Shown here piece by piece: positions 33,295 through 42,451 of a stretch of 64,000 bases of DNA. This DNA comes from Pseudomonas congelans (GTDB lineage: Bacteria; Pseudomonadota; Gammaproteobacteria; Pseudomonadales; Pseudomonadaceae). The stretch covers positions 451,178 to 515,177 of the forward strand of contig NZ_FNJH01000001.1 in assembly GCF_900103225.1 (NCBI RefSeq), in the 5' to 3' direction. Both the position numbers and the translations under genes were made by a program. The notes beneath the pieces were generated by a model. It had not been told where the DNA came from. It made no database searches and worked only from the letters and a program-made list of their open reading frames with translations. Each line of letters opens with the position of its first letter. Within the stretch, counting starts at the first letter, position 1.

Positions 33295-34626
33295 ATGAGC
33301 GTGTTACCTGATGCAGTCTGCTGGCACGAGGGCATGCAATTGCTGCCCCAGCACTTTCAGTTGCAAGGCTTGCGTGCAGAGGCGCTGGCAGCTCATCTGG
33401 CACTGGCCGCCAACCCCTGGTATTGGGGCGTTACCACGCTCGAAACCGATCCTTCGGCATTGTTTGCCGGGCAGGTACGACTTTTGGCGCTGGATGCCAT
33501 TTGCCCCGACGGGCTGCCGCTGAGCCTGCGCGCAGGCCCGGGTAGCGTCGTCGAACTGGACGTCAACGAAGCCGCCGCTGCGTCCCCGACCTCTACCGTC
33601 ACGGTCTACCTTGCCGTCAGCCCTTTATGGCGCGGCGGACAACTGCTGCCCCTCAACGGGCGTCTGCAATCGCTGTTGGGTGATGCATTGCCTGACCTTG
33701 CCAGCGGCAAACATCCCGAAGTGCTGACGGTCTGGCGGCCCAGTCCGCGTCTGGTCACCGAGGCGAATCGGGCCGACTCCATCTGTCTACCGCTGCTGCG
33801 CCTGCGCAAGGAGGGCGGCGGTTTCATCCAGCTGCCCTACGTGCCGCCTACGCCGTTGATCCTGCCCGAGTCTGTACTGGGTCGCCGGGTGGCCGCGCTG
33901 TGTGCCCGAGTCCGGGAAAAATGCATGTTTCTGGCCGGTCGCCTGCGCATGGCGCGGCAGGCTGGCAACCTGGATGACGCCGAAGAAATTCGCCTGCAGA
34001 GCGCTGCATTGTGGGCACGCCTGCCCGAAGTCGAAGGTGCGCTGGGCAGCCGAACCGCCACACCGCAAGCGTTGCATGGCCTGTTGCTGGGCATGACCGG
34101 GAGCTGGTCGGTTCTCGATCCGCTTAGCGGGGTGCCAGCGTATGCGCCCTTGAACTTTCTTGATTTGAATCTGGGCTATGAGGATGTGCTGGGCTGGCTG
34201 GAGCGAACGCTCGATCAGTTGCGTGTCGGGTTTCGCAGCGTGCCGTTCCAGCAGACCGAGCATGTCTTCTCGATCATGCTGCCGGAGCAAAAGGCGCGTC
34301 AGCGGCTGGTGATTGGTTTGCGCATGCCTGCCGGTGTTTCGGAGCAGGCAGCTGGCGAGTGGCTGGATCGGGCCATTATTGCGTCCGGATCTCACATCCC
34401 GGTGCTGGCCCGCCAGCGGATGAGCGGTTTGCCTCATCAGGCGATGGCGCGTCAGGAACAGATTGCCCACAGCACGGGCGACGACACGCGCCTGTTCGTC
34501 ATCGAGGCCAGCGGCCAGTGGTTCGATCCCGCTCAACCATTGCACATCACCTCGTCTGTGGCTGGCGCAGCTGTCAGCCCCTGGCAAGTGATTCTGTTGA
34601 CAGATAACACCCAGGAATCCGCCTGA
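33295..34626 (+). CDS. tssK: T6SS baseplate protein TssK
   Basis: This 443-residue TssK (VasE/ImpJ) starts VCWHEGMQLLPQHFQLQGLR, the family signature. It contains SLRAGPGSVVELDVNE and the FLDLNLGYEDVLGWLE segment before the receptor-binding-like C-terminal part. TssK trimers tie the baseplate to the TssL/TssM membrane complex. It is 54 bases downstream of the lipoprotein gene and 17 bases upstream of tssL. Confidence 0.95.
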   Translation: MSVLPDAVCWHEGMQLLPQHFQLQGLRAEALAAHLALAANPWYWGVTTLETDPSALFAGQVRLLALDAICPDGLPLSLRAGPGSVVELDVNEAAAASPTSTVTVYLAVSPLWRGGQLLPLNGRLQSLLGDALPDLASGKHPEVLTVWRPSPRLVTEANRADSICLPLLRLRKEGGGFIQLPYVPPTPLILPESVLGRRVAALCARVREKCMFLAGRLRMARQAGNLDDAEEIRLQSAALWARLPEVEGALGSRTATPQALHGLLLGMTGSWSVLDPLSGVPAYAPLNFLDLNLGYEDVLGWLERTLDQLRVGFRSVPFQQTEHVFSIMLPEQKARQRLVIGLRMPAGVSEQAAGEWLDRAIIASGSHIPVLARQRMSGLPHQAMARQEQIAHSTGDDTRLFVIEASGQWFDPAQPLHITSSVAGAAVSPWQVILLTDNTQESA

Positions 34627-34643
34627 TACGGTAGGGAAGTCGT

Positions 34644-35414
34644 ATGCCTGAAGGGAATGCAGTGGCGCGTTCGCGCGCAGTGCAGGAAGCACCGCTGAGC
34701 CATGCGTTCCGCCAGGCCTGGCAGGAGTGGCTGAGCGCCTGGCGCGAGCTGGACAAAAGTGTCGAAGACACCGGCAAGCTGGTGGATACCGTGGTCGAGC
34801 TGTCTACCCGGATCACCCGCCGGCTGTGGCGCAACGCATTCGCCAGCGTCGGAGATTCGGCAACCCTGCAAATGAAAGCGATGGTGTATGCCTTCGTTGC
34901 GCTGTTGGATGAAACCCTGCTGTTCGCTGACTGGTCGGGGCAGGGTGCCTGGCAGGAAAAACCGCTGGAATCGCGACTGTACGCCAGCCGTCAGGCGGGT
35001 CAGCGCGTGCCCCTTGAAATCAAGCGTTTGCTCGACGAACAGGCGCCCACCAGCCGCGATCTGGGGAACGTCTATCTGTTGTGCCTGATCCTTGGTTTTC
35101 AAGGGCATTTGCGCGGCGAACGGGGCAGGACGCTGCACGAAAAATGGCGCAACGCGCTGTACACCTTCACCCGGCAACGCGAACCTGAGTTCGCCAACGT
35201 CAGCCAGCAACTGACCGAACCCGCCAGCGCGGCACCGCGCACACGTGTACTGCACCAATCGATGCCCGACGGGATGCGCCTGGCCCTGATCATCCTGCTG
35301 GCCACCGTGTTGTTGATTGGCGTCGGTCATCTGCTATGGCGGGATATCGGCCAGCGGCTGGAGCCTGCCTTGAACCCTGGCAGCACCGCTTCAAGTACGG
35401 AGCAGCCGCAATGA
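34644..35414 (+). CDS. tssL: T6SS membrane protein TssL (DotU family)
   Basis: This 256-residue DotU/IcmH protein has a cytoplasmic helical domain with MVYAFVALLDETLLFADW (family YxxAAxxDE pattern), then LGNVYLLCLILGFQGHLRG. One C-terminal transmembrane helix follows (ALIILLATVLLIGVGHLLW, about 214-232). There is no OmpA/peptidoglycan-binding extension. Its stop overlaps the tssM start (ATGA), so the two partners of the membrane complex are co-translated. Confidence 0.93.
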   Translation: MPEGNAVARSRAVQEAPLSHAFRQAWQEWLSAWRELDKSVEDTGKLVDTVVELSTRITRRLWRNAFASVGDSATLQMKAMVYAFVALLDETLLFADWSGQGAWQEKPLESRLYASRQAGQRVPLEIKRLLDEQAPTSRDLGNVYLLCLILGFQGHLRGERGRTLHEKWRNALYTFTRQREPEFANVSQQLTEPASAAPRTRVLHQSMPDGMRLALIILLATVLLIGVGHLLWRDIGQRLEPALNPGSTASSTEQPQ

Positions 35415-38400
35415 CGCTTGCTCTGCTGGGCTGGGTCCTGGGCATTATCGCCGTACTGCTGGTCCTGATTCTGGTGGTCTGGTGGCTGCGCACACGCAAT
35501 GCGCCCGCCGTACGCAGTTTTCACCAGGCCGTGCGGCAGATGGAGCGAGAGCAGGGCGTCAGTGATCGTTATCAGACGCCTTGGATGCTGATGGTCGGAG
35601 ACGATGCGCACAGCGCTCCACTGTGTGCCAGCTGGAATCTTTCCTCGGTGGGTAACCCGGCCTGGTTCGGACGCTGGTGGGCGGATCCCGAAGGCGCCGT
35701 GCTGGTAGTGCCGCAATCGCTTTTTCTGCCGGATGCCAGCGTCAAGGCGCAAGGATCGGGCTGGGCCAGCCTTCTGGGTCTGCTATTGCGGGTCAAGGGG
35801 CGCCGCCCGCTGGATGCCGTGATCTGGAACATTTCAGCGGCCGACCTGCTCGACAGTGATCGCGCCATTGCACTGGGCATTGCGGCGCGCCGGCGCTTTG
35901 TGGATTTATTGCAGAGAACCGGGCTGGCGCTGCCGGTCTATGTGGTTGTGAACGGCATGGACGAGGTGCCGGGGTTTCAGGACCTGGTGGCGGCGCTGCC
36001 ACAGGATGCTCGCCAGCAAATGCTTGGCTGGTCTTCTCCTTATGAGCCAAGTTCGGTGTGGGAGTCGCGCTGGAGCGACATCGCCGTAGATGAGGTGACG
36101 CAAGCGCTCTCAGAGGCCGTCATTCAGATCGGCGCGCTGTCCGGCCAACTGACTGACGACCTGAGTTTTCTTCCCGAACGTGTCCATGCCTTGCGCCGCA
36201 ACGTACAGATGCTGCTGGAGCCCGTGTTTCAGGGTAATGCGCACAGCGAAGCGATGAGCTTCCGGGGCCTGTACTTCACTGCGCGGCAGGCCGGCCTGGC
36301 CGAGCACAACAGCCTGTCTGCACTCGGTGGCCCTGTCACGCAAATCGCCTTTGGTGAAGCGCTCTGGCAGCGACGCATCAATGCCGAGCGTGGGCTTGCG
36401 CAGCCAGTTGTGCGCTTGCTGCAACTGCGTCGGCGCTGGCAACAGTTGACGGCTGGGGTTGCTCTCGCTTTCGGTGTGGTCTGGGCAATCTGCATGGTGT
36501 GGGTGTGGAGCGATTTCAGTGAAGATGCCGACAAGCTGTCCCGATTGGTACAGAACACGCAGGGCAGCTACGTTGCCATCAATGACGAAACGCAACGAGT
36601 GGAATCGACCCGGCGCAACGTCAGGGCATTCTGGCAAATGCTGGCCACCGCGCCTCGTTGGCACTACGCCTCGATTGTGTTTCCCACATCATGGTTCTCC
36701 TCGCGCGATACCGATATGGACGCGGCGCTGCAACGCGTTGCGGACACTCATCTGCGTCAGCCGCTGTATGACTTGCTGGCTGCGCAGATCAAGGACGTGC
36801 AGGCCATCACTGACAGTGAGCGGCGTAATGGCGTTCAGGGCGATGATCCCGGCCAATGGTCAAGCTACCTGAAAGCCCGGGAGCTGGTGGAAAAAGCCAC
36901 GCGTCTCGAACAGATGAATGCACTGTACGCTGCTGCGCTGGCTGATCCGAGCAAACCGCTGGATGAATGGATGCAGTTGAGCAACGCACAGCTGGGTTTG
37001 AATCTGAACCTGGCCACGCTGCCGCGCGAGGGCTTTTACAATCACCTGCTGGCCGAGGATGAGTCGACGCCGGGTGCCGTGGACCTGACGATGTATCGCA
37101 AGGAAGTCTCCGACAACTTCAACGCGCTTATGGACAAATGGCTGGGGCAATATTTCCGGGCCGACGGTTTCATCGCGTCTGCGGGTTATCTCAGGCTGCA
37201 TTTGCAAAGGCTGGAGTCGAGCACCGACACCAGCCTTGAAGAAATCGAGCGCATCAACGACCTGATCGATGACCTGCAGGCAGTGGTCGATATGACCAAC
37301 TCGATCTGGAGTCGCGGCAAGGGCCAGGATCTGGTGCAGGGGTATCAGGCGTTGCTGGAGGCGGTGAGGCAGAGTTCATTGCTGGGCGCGCCCGTGGCCC
37401 AGCGGCTGGAAGCCCAGGCGGCGCAGTTGCAATACAGTTTCAAGGACCAATGGGTCTCACAGGACGCCGCCAGCAACAGCCTGCTTACCCAGGGGGCAAA
37501 CGGGCATTTGTCGTTGCAGGATCGGGTCAGCGAGTTGCGCAACGCCATCGTGTTTCTGCTCAAGAGGGATTTTGTGGCCAGTGCGTTGCGCGTGCCTGAT
37601 TCGTCCATTTCCGATGCTGCGCTGCATGTCGATGACGAAGGCCTGGATCTGGCTTTGAGCTATTACGACAGCTACAAGCGGTACTCTCAGGAAGAGCTGA
37701 CCAAGATACCGGCGGCCTATCGTGCCGCATTGTTGAAGACCGCGGAGCTGACGACGGCGAAATCGATGTGGTTGAGCATGGGTGATCAAGCACCGGACGC
37801 CTTGCAGAGCGAAGATCAACCGTTCGATATGAAAGCCGGGCAGGCCCTGGCGGTCAACAAGGCCTTTCAGGACCTCAAGCGTCCGCAGATGGCGATCAGT
37901 CTGCAAAACTACCTCAACCGACTGGCGCTGTCTGACATCGCGGTCGCCACCCGCCAGATTCTGGAACAACCCCTGTTCAGGGACCGTGCCGATATCAACC
38001 AGTGGGACGGTGAAAAAAACTTCGGCCTGCAATTGTTGCGTGCCAGCGATCCTCAGGACCTGAAGCGCGGTCTGGATTTGCAGTTTTCCACGATCTCCAG
38101 CATCACCGAGCAGCATGCGCCAGCGGTCGAGTGGCTCAAGACCCAGCAGCGTAATCTGTTGATGGGCGACGTGGAAGGTCTGCTTCGATTCGACGCCTTG
38201 AGCGAAAACATGGCGCAGTACAAGGCACAGAACCCATCCAGCGGCCCGGCGATGATAACCCGCCTGCTGACCCAGGACTTCAACGAAATGAACACCGATA
38301 CCTGCCTGGGCATTCTCCAGTCGGCCAGTGCTCCGGTCAGCAACGGAGAACTGACGCAACGCTGGCTTGCCCTGCAGCAGGGCGCATTGCGTCGTTGTCA

Positions 38401-39220
38401 GGCGCTGCAGCAAGGGCAGGCCACGGGGGCCTGGAACGAGCTGGCGGGCTACTTCAATCAATACCTCTCGGGGCGTTTCCCGTTTGCCGACAATTTGCAG
38501 GCGAGTGATGCCGATCCCGCGCGCGTGCAGTATTTCCTGAGTCTGATCGACAGCCGTCTGGTGCAGGCGCAGGAGGGGCTAAAAGCGTCCTCGGTTCGCG
38601 ACAGGGCTGCTGCCGGCGAGTTTCTCGAGCGCCTGCGCCTGGCGCGGCCCTGGCTGGGGGCGCTGCTGGTACGTGACAAGGCCGGTCTGGTGGGCGCCGA
38701 TATGGAAGTGCGCTGGCGCACGGACCGCGACAGTGAGCGGGGCGCCGACCAGGTCATCAGTTGGAAGCTTATCGCAGGTAATCAGGCCATCAGCTACCCC
38801 GGCGACACATCCAACGTGCTGCACTGGAGCGTCGGCCAGCCGGTCAGCCTGATTCTGCGCTGGGCCAGAGACGGTACGCAGCGCCCGGTCAACGATCCGC
38901 TGCAGCCCGATTTACGCGTCGGTGGTCTTGAAGCGGAATGGCAATACATCGGCCCTTGGGCGCTGTTGAGGCTGATGGGGGCTCACGTCTCCATGCAGCG
39001 CCAGCCGAACATGGATTACACCGAGTTTCCGCTGAGCCTCGAAGTGCCGGTGCATGCGCCGGCGGGTGAGGGGAATCAGACCCTGATGTTTGTACGTCTG
39101 TCATTGATGAGTCAGGGCAGTAAAGCGCCTTTATCCATTCAGCCCTTGCCGACGCTGGCACCGCGCTCTCCGTTCGGTTCTGCACCGCGCTCCGTCGCCG
39201 CTATGGAAGTCAAACCATGA
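35411..39220 (+). CDS. tssM: T6SS membrane protein TssM (IcmF), Walker A lost
   Basis: This 1269-residue IcmF protein has one N-terminal transmembrane helix (about 5-25), a cytoplasmic NTPase-like domain, a second helix near 345-365 (AGVALAFGVVWAICMVWVW) and a long periplasmic domain that binds TssJ. The region that in other TssM proteins holds G-x-x-x-x-G-K-(T/S) reads MLMVGDDAHSAPLCASW here, so nucleotide binding is unlikely. The later parts (DAVIWNISAADLL, VYVVVNGMDEVPGF) keep the fold. The start at 35411 begins directly before the first helix and overlaps tssL. Confidence 0.93.
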   Translation: MTLALLGWVLGIIAVLLVLILVVWWLRTRNAPAVRSFHQAVRQMEREQGVSDRYQTPWMLMVGDDAHSAPLCASWNLSSVGNPAWFGRWWADPEGAVLVVPQSLFLPDASVKAQGSGWASLLGLLLRVKGRRPLDAVIWNISAADLLDSDRAIALGIAARRRFVDLLQRTGLALPVYVVVNGMDEVPGFQDLVAALPQDARQQMLGWSSPYEPSSVWESRWSDIAVDEVTQALSEAVIQIGALSGQLTDDLSFLPERVHALRRNVQMLLEPVFQGNAHSEAMSFRGLYFTARQAGLAEHNSLSALGGPVTQIAFGEALWQRRINAERGLAQPVVRLLQLRRRWQQLTAGVALAFGVVWAICMVWVWSDFSEDADKLSRLVQNTQGSYVAINDETQRVESTRRNVRAFWQMLATAPRWHYASIVFPTSWFSSRDTDMDAALQRVADTHLRQPLYDLLAAQIKDVQAITDSERRNGVQGDDPGQWSSYLKARELVEKATRLEQMNALYAAALADPSKPLDEWMQLSNAQLGLNLNLATLPREGFYNHLLAEDESTPGAVDLTMYRKEVSDNFNALMDKWLGQYFRADGFIASAGYLRLHLQRLESSTDTSLEEIERINDLIDDLQAVVDMTNSIWSRGKGQDLVQGYQALLEAVRQSSLLGAPVAQRLEAQAAQLQYSFKDQWVSQDAASNSLLTQGANGHLSLQDRVSELRNAIVFLLKRDFVASALRVPDSSISDAALHVDDEGLDLALSYYDSYKRYSQEELTKIPAAYRAALLKTAELTTAKSMWLSMGDQAPDALQSEDQPFDMKAGQALAVNKAFQDLKRPQMAISLQNYLNRLALSDIAVATRQILEQPLFRDRADINQWDGEKNFGLQLLRASDPQDLKRGLDLQFSTISSITEQHAPAVEWLKTQQRNLLMGDVEGLLRFDALSENMAQYKAQNPSSGPAMITRLLTQDFNEMNTDTCLGILQSASAPVSNGELTQRWLALQQGALRRCQALQQGQATGAWNELAGYFNQYLSGRFPFADNLQASDADPARVQYFLSLIDSRLVQAQEGLKASSVRDRAAAGEFLERLRLARPWLGALLVRDKAGLVGADMEVRWRTDRDSERGADQVISWKLIAGNQAISYPGDTSNVLHWSVGQPVSLILRWARDGTQRPVNDPLQPDLRVGGLEAEWQYIGPWALLRLMGAHVSMQRQPNMDYTEFPLSLEVPVHAPAGEGNQTLMFVRLSLMSQGSKAPLSIQPLPTLAPRSPFGSAPRSVAAMEVKP

Positions 39221-40317
39221 ATCAGCTATCCGCCCGGGTCAGTTCGCTGCTGGAGCCTGTCAGTGAATCGTCTGCATGTGGTGTAAGCCTACGCCATGAC
39301 CCCGTTTACGATCGTCTGCGCCAGCTGCGACTTCAGGAAGATGACAGTCTGCCGCGCGGTGTGTGGCAAGCAGACCTCAAACGGGCTGACTGGAGCCAGT
39401 TGGAGATGCTGGCCTCATCAATCCTGAGTGAAACAAGCAAGGATCTGATGGTGGCGGCGTGGCTGGGCGAAGCCTGGCTGCACAAGGATGCGTTGTCCGG
39501 CATTGTCGACGCGCTGAGCCTGGTCGAGCAGTTGTGCGAGCGTTATCCGGAGGATTTGCATCCGCGGCCTGAAGAGGGTGATCAATCCTGGCGGGCACCG
39601 CCTTTGGAATGGCTGACTCGTCGTTATGCAGAGCTGTTGATTACGCGACTGCCCTTGTTTGGTTCTGACGACGCCGAGTTTGCCGGATACAGCCTTGGCG
39701 ACTGGCGGCAGATGACGCGCAGGCAGGTGCTGGTCAACGACAGCAAGGCCGCCAAGGTGTCTGCAGAAGACGCGCTCAACGAGCAGAAAAAACTCAATCA
39801 ACGAGTGCGCAGCACCCCACTGAGCGCGTGGCTGAACCGGCTGGATGCGATTCAGACGGCTCTCGATACGCTGGCGCGACTGGAAGACTGGACTGAACGG
39901 CATCTGCAGGATCAAGCCCCCACCTTTGGAGTCTTGCAAAGTAACCTTCAGTCGCTGGCGGCACTGTTCAAGGAATTTATCGCCATGCATCCGCCTCAGG
40001 ATCTGGCACCTGCCCCTTCCGAGTCATCGTCCATGGAAACGCTCGATATGCCACATGACCCTGTATCTGACGCAGGCCCGAACCGCGATCAAGTGACTGC
40101 CCGAGCGTTCGTTGAACCGCGTAACCGCGAGGACGCCTATCGGCAGCTATCGGCCATCGCCGATTATCTGACCAGGACCGAGCCACACAGTCCGGTGCCT
40201 TATCTGATCAAAAAGGGCGTGGAGTGGGGCAACCAACCGTTAAAGGAATTGCTTTCCGAGCTGATTTCCTCCGACACGGAAGCGCGGCGGGTCTGGACGT
40301 TGCTGGGCGTGCTGTAG
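39217..40317 (+). CDS. tssA: T6SS cap/initiator protein TssA
   Basis: This 366-residue TssA has an ImpA N-terminal domain (about 8-130, with GVSLRHDPVYDRLRQLR and AWLGEAWLHKDALSG) and a C-terminal VasJ-like part (YRQLSAIADYLTRTEPHSPV and PYLIKKGVEWG). TssA rings prime tube/sheath assembly or cap its distal end. It overlaps tssM by 4 bases and is the last gene of the plus-strand T6SS operon. No fha, ppkA, pppA or tagF genes follow, so threonine-phosphorylation control is not encoded here. Confidence 0.92.
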   Translation: MNQLSARVSSLLEPVSESSACGVSLRHDPVYDRLRQLRLQEDDSLPRGVWQADLKRADWSQLEMLASSILSETSKDLMVAAWLGEAWLHKDALSGIVDALSLVEQLCERYPEDLHPRPEEGDQSWRAPPLEWLTRRYAELLITRLPLFGSDDAEFAGYSLGDWRQMTRRQVLVNDSKAAKVSAEDALNEQKKLNQRVRSTPLSAWLNRLDAIQTALDTLARLEDWTERHLQDQAPTFGVLQSNLQSLAALFKEFIAMHPPQDLAPAPSESSSMETLDMPHDPVSDAGPNRDQVTARAFVEPRNREDAYRQLSAIADYLTRTEPHSPVPYLIKKGVEWGNQPLKELLSELISSDTEARRVWTLLGVL

Positions 40318-40347
40318 GCGCGCTCGGCGGCGATCAAAACGGGCAGA

Positions 40348-41223
40348 TCAATTCGGCCACTTCATCTCGCCCTTGATGACTTTTGCACTCATTTCCAGCG
40401 AAGCCGGTTCGGCCAGTTGCGGCCAGGCTTTTTGCATGGCGTCGATCAGGGTGGCGGAATCCTTGGCTTTGGCGGCGTGTTCTTCGAAGGACTTCAGGTA
40501 GTCGGCGGTGAACGTCACTGCCTGGGTGCCTGCCGGGATCTCGCCCAGGTAATGGCCCGGAATCACGGTGGCCGGTTTCAGCGCTTTGATGCTTTTAAGT
40601 GCCGCGAGCCAGTCCTGACGCGATTTCGGGCTTTGGGTGTCCGCGACCCAGACATGAATACCGCTGGATACCACGACACCGCCAACCACGGCTTTAAGGG
40701 ACGGAATCCATACGTAGCTGCGCTCGGGGGCCGGGCCGTTCAGGCCTTTGATCTGCAACGGCTGGCCTTCAAGCGTCAGGTGATCGCCCTTGAGCACTTC
40801 CGGCACAACCAGGCTGGCTGGCGCATTGTCCTTGAGAATCGGGCCCCAGTAGGCGAGCTTGCCTTGCATCGAAGCCTTGATCGCTTTCACGGTAGGCGCG
40901 CTGGCGACGATCTTCGCTTCGGGGAACGCGGCTTTGATGACGTCCAGGCCGAAGTAGTAATCCGGGTCACTGTGGCTGATGTAGACCGTGGTGAGTTGTT
41001 TGCCGCTGGCCTTGATCTTCTGCACCAGGGCTTCGGCGTCGTTGCGCTGAAACTGCGCATCGATGAGCACCGCATCATGCTTGCCGGTGATCAGTTCGGA
41101 TGACACCGGGAAGACGGCTTTTTCGGCCGGGTTGTATACCTCGATTGCCAAGGGGGCGGCGGCCTGGGCTACGAGAGGGAACAGAGCGGCGAAAGACAGG
41201 GCAAGCAGTGATGTGCGCAACAT
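40348..41223 (-). CDS. exported MBL-fold metallo-hydrolase with altered metal motif
   Basis: This 291-residue protein has a signal peptide (LLALSFAALFPLVAQAAA, cleavage near residue 22) and a metallo-beta-lactamase fold. The first metal motif, HxHxDH in the family, reads H84-S-D86-P-D88-Y. Two of its three histidines are thus replaced, while H84 and D88 remain. Later IHVWV and IPGHYLG supply other His ligands. Relatives are annotated as Vmh-type or quinoprotein-associated hydrolases. It is divergent from a LysR gene at 41331, its likely regulator. Substrate unknown. Confidence 0.82.
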   Translation of the reverse strand: MLRTSLLALSFAALFPLVAQAAAPLAIEVYNPAEKAVFPVSSELITGKHDAVLIDAQFQRNDAEALVQKIKASGKQLTTVYISHSDPDYYFGLDVIKAAFPEAKIVASAPTVKAIKASMQGKLAYWGPILKDNAPASLVVPEVLKGDHLTLEGQPLQIKGLNGPAPERSYVWIPSLKAVVGGVVVSSGIHVWVADTQSPKSRQDWLAALKSIKALKPATVIPGHYLGEIPAGTQAVTFTADYLKSFEEHAAKAKDSATLIDAMQKAWPQLAEPASLEMSAKVIKGEMKWPN

Positions 41224-41330
41224 GGGTAGGACCTTTGTCTGGGCTGGGCTGAGGTCATTATCTTAGGTTGCCCGAAGTGAAACAAAAGCCTCAGTATTGG
41301 CAACTATTGATTGCTTATATCGGACGAATC

Positions 41331-42227
41331 GTGGATCGGATCATAGCTGCACGGGTATTCATCGCCATCAACGAAAGGGGTAGCCTCATCGCCGCAGCCG
41401 AGGCGCTGGACATGTCGCGGGCCATGGTCACGCGTTATCTGGCGCAGATGGAGAGCTGGGCCGAAGCGCGACTGCTGCACCGGACCACACGCAAGCTCGG
41501 CTTGACTGCGCCCGGACAAGTGACATTGTTGCGTTGTCAGCAACTGATCGAGCTGGCCGACGCGGTGCCGCTGGCGGCCGATACGCACGTCGACGAGCCA
41601 CGCGGCATGCTGCGCATCGCCTGTTCGCAGTCACTGGCTCTGGCCGTTCTGGCGCCAGCGGTGACGGCTTACCTGCAACGTTATCCCGGTACCTCGGCAG
41701 ACCTGCTCATCGGCAACGAGGCCGTGGATCTGGTCAGCGAGCGAATCGATCTGGCGATCCGCATCACCAATCAGCTGGACCCCAATGTAGTTGCCCGTCC
41801 GCTGGGGCAGTGCGCTTCGGTGGTGTGTGCTTCTCCAGCCTATCTCGCTGTGCACGGCACACCGATCAGGCCACAGGAACTGCCTGCCCACAACTGCCTG
41901 ACCTATTCGTACTTCGGCAAAAGCCTGTGGGAGTTCACCCATCAGCAACTGCCGCTCAGTGTGCCGGTCGGCGGCAACCTCAGTGCCAACGATTCAGTGG
42001 TGCTGCTGGAGGCCGCAGTGGCTGGAGCCGGCATCAGCCTGCAGCCGGTGCATTCGGCGGCACCGCTGATTGCGAGCGGCAAGCTGATCGCCCTGATGCC
42101 GGAGTACCAGCCACGGGCTCTGGGGATACACGCCATCTACACCTCAAGGCACCATCAGTCGGCAACGCTGCGCACTTTTCTGGCTTTCTTGACTGAGTGG
42201 TTTGAGAGGGAGGGCGCAGAGCCCTGA
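41331..42227 (+). CDS. LysR-family transcriptional regulator
   Basis: This protein of about 298 residues has an N-terminal winged helix-turn-helix (IIAARVFIAINERGSLIAAA, then AMVTRYLAQMESW) and a periplasmic-binding-like effector domain (from about residue 90, GMLRIACSQSLAL). GTG at 41331 is chosen because the family begins D-R-I/L-x-A-A-R-x-F here; the frame is open for 21 more codons upstream without conservation. It is transcribed away from the MBL-fold gene, the classic LysR arrangement. Inducer unknown. Confidence 0.88.
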   Translation: MDRIIAARVFIAINERGSLIAAAEALDMSRAMVTRYLAQMESWAEARLLHRTTRKLGLTAPGQVTLLRCQQLIELADAVPLAADTHVDEPRGMLRIACSQSLALAVLAPAVTAYLQRYPGTSADLLIGNEAVDLVSERIDLAIRITNQLDPNVVARPLGQCASVVCASPAYLAVHGTPIRPQELPAHNCLTYSYFGKSLWEFTHQQLPLSVPVGGNLSANDSVVLLEAAVAGAGISLQPVHSAAPLIASGKLIALMPEYQPRALGIHAIYTSRHHQSATLRTFLAFLTEWFEREGAEP

Positions 42228-42267
42228 GACAAGATCACCTACTGCGGACAGGACGCAGAGCGTCCGG

Positions 42268-42447
42268 AACGGCATGCCCACGCGGAGCATGGGCACGATG
42301 AAGGGCATCCAGACACCTATCGTTCCCATGCTCCAGCGTGGGAATGCCCTGGGTAACGCTCCGCGCCACAGATCTGCACTGCGTACGCAGAGCATGGGCA
42401 CGATAGGGGTGTGCGGATACCTAGCGTTTCTCACGCTCCGCGTATGC
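42268..42447. repeat. cluster of extragenic palindromic repeats (P. syringae type)
   Basis: Four related units alternate in orientation. A reverse unit (GCATGCCCACGCGGAGCATG and GGCACGAT) lies around 42272-42300, a forward unit (ATCGTTCCCATGCTCCAGCG then TGGGAATGCC) at 42319-42348, a reverse unit (GCGTACGCAGAGCATGGGCA then CGAT) at 42381-42404, and a degenerate forward unit (TAGCGTTTCTCACGCTCCGC) at 42422-42447. They fill the whole gap between the convergent LysR and chemoreceptor genes. Similar units are scattered through P. syringae genomes. Confidence 0.7.
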
Positions 42448-42451
42448 ATTA

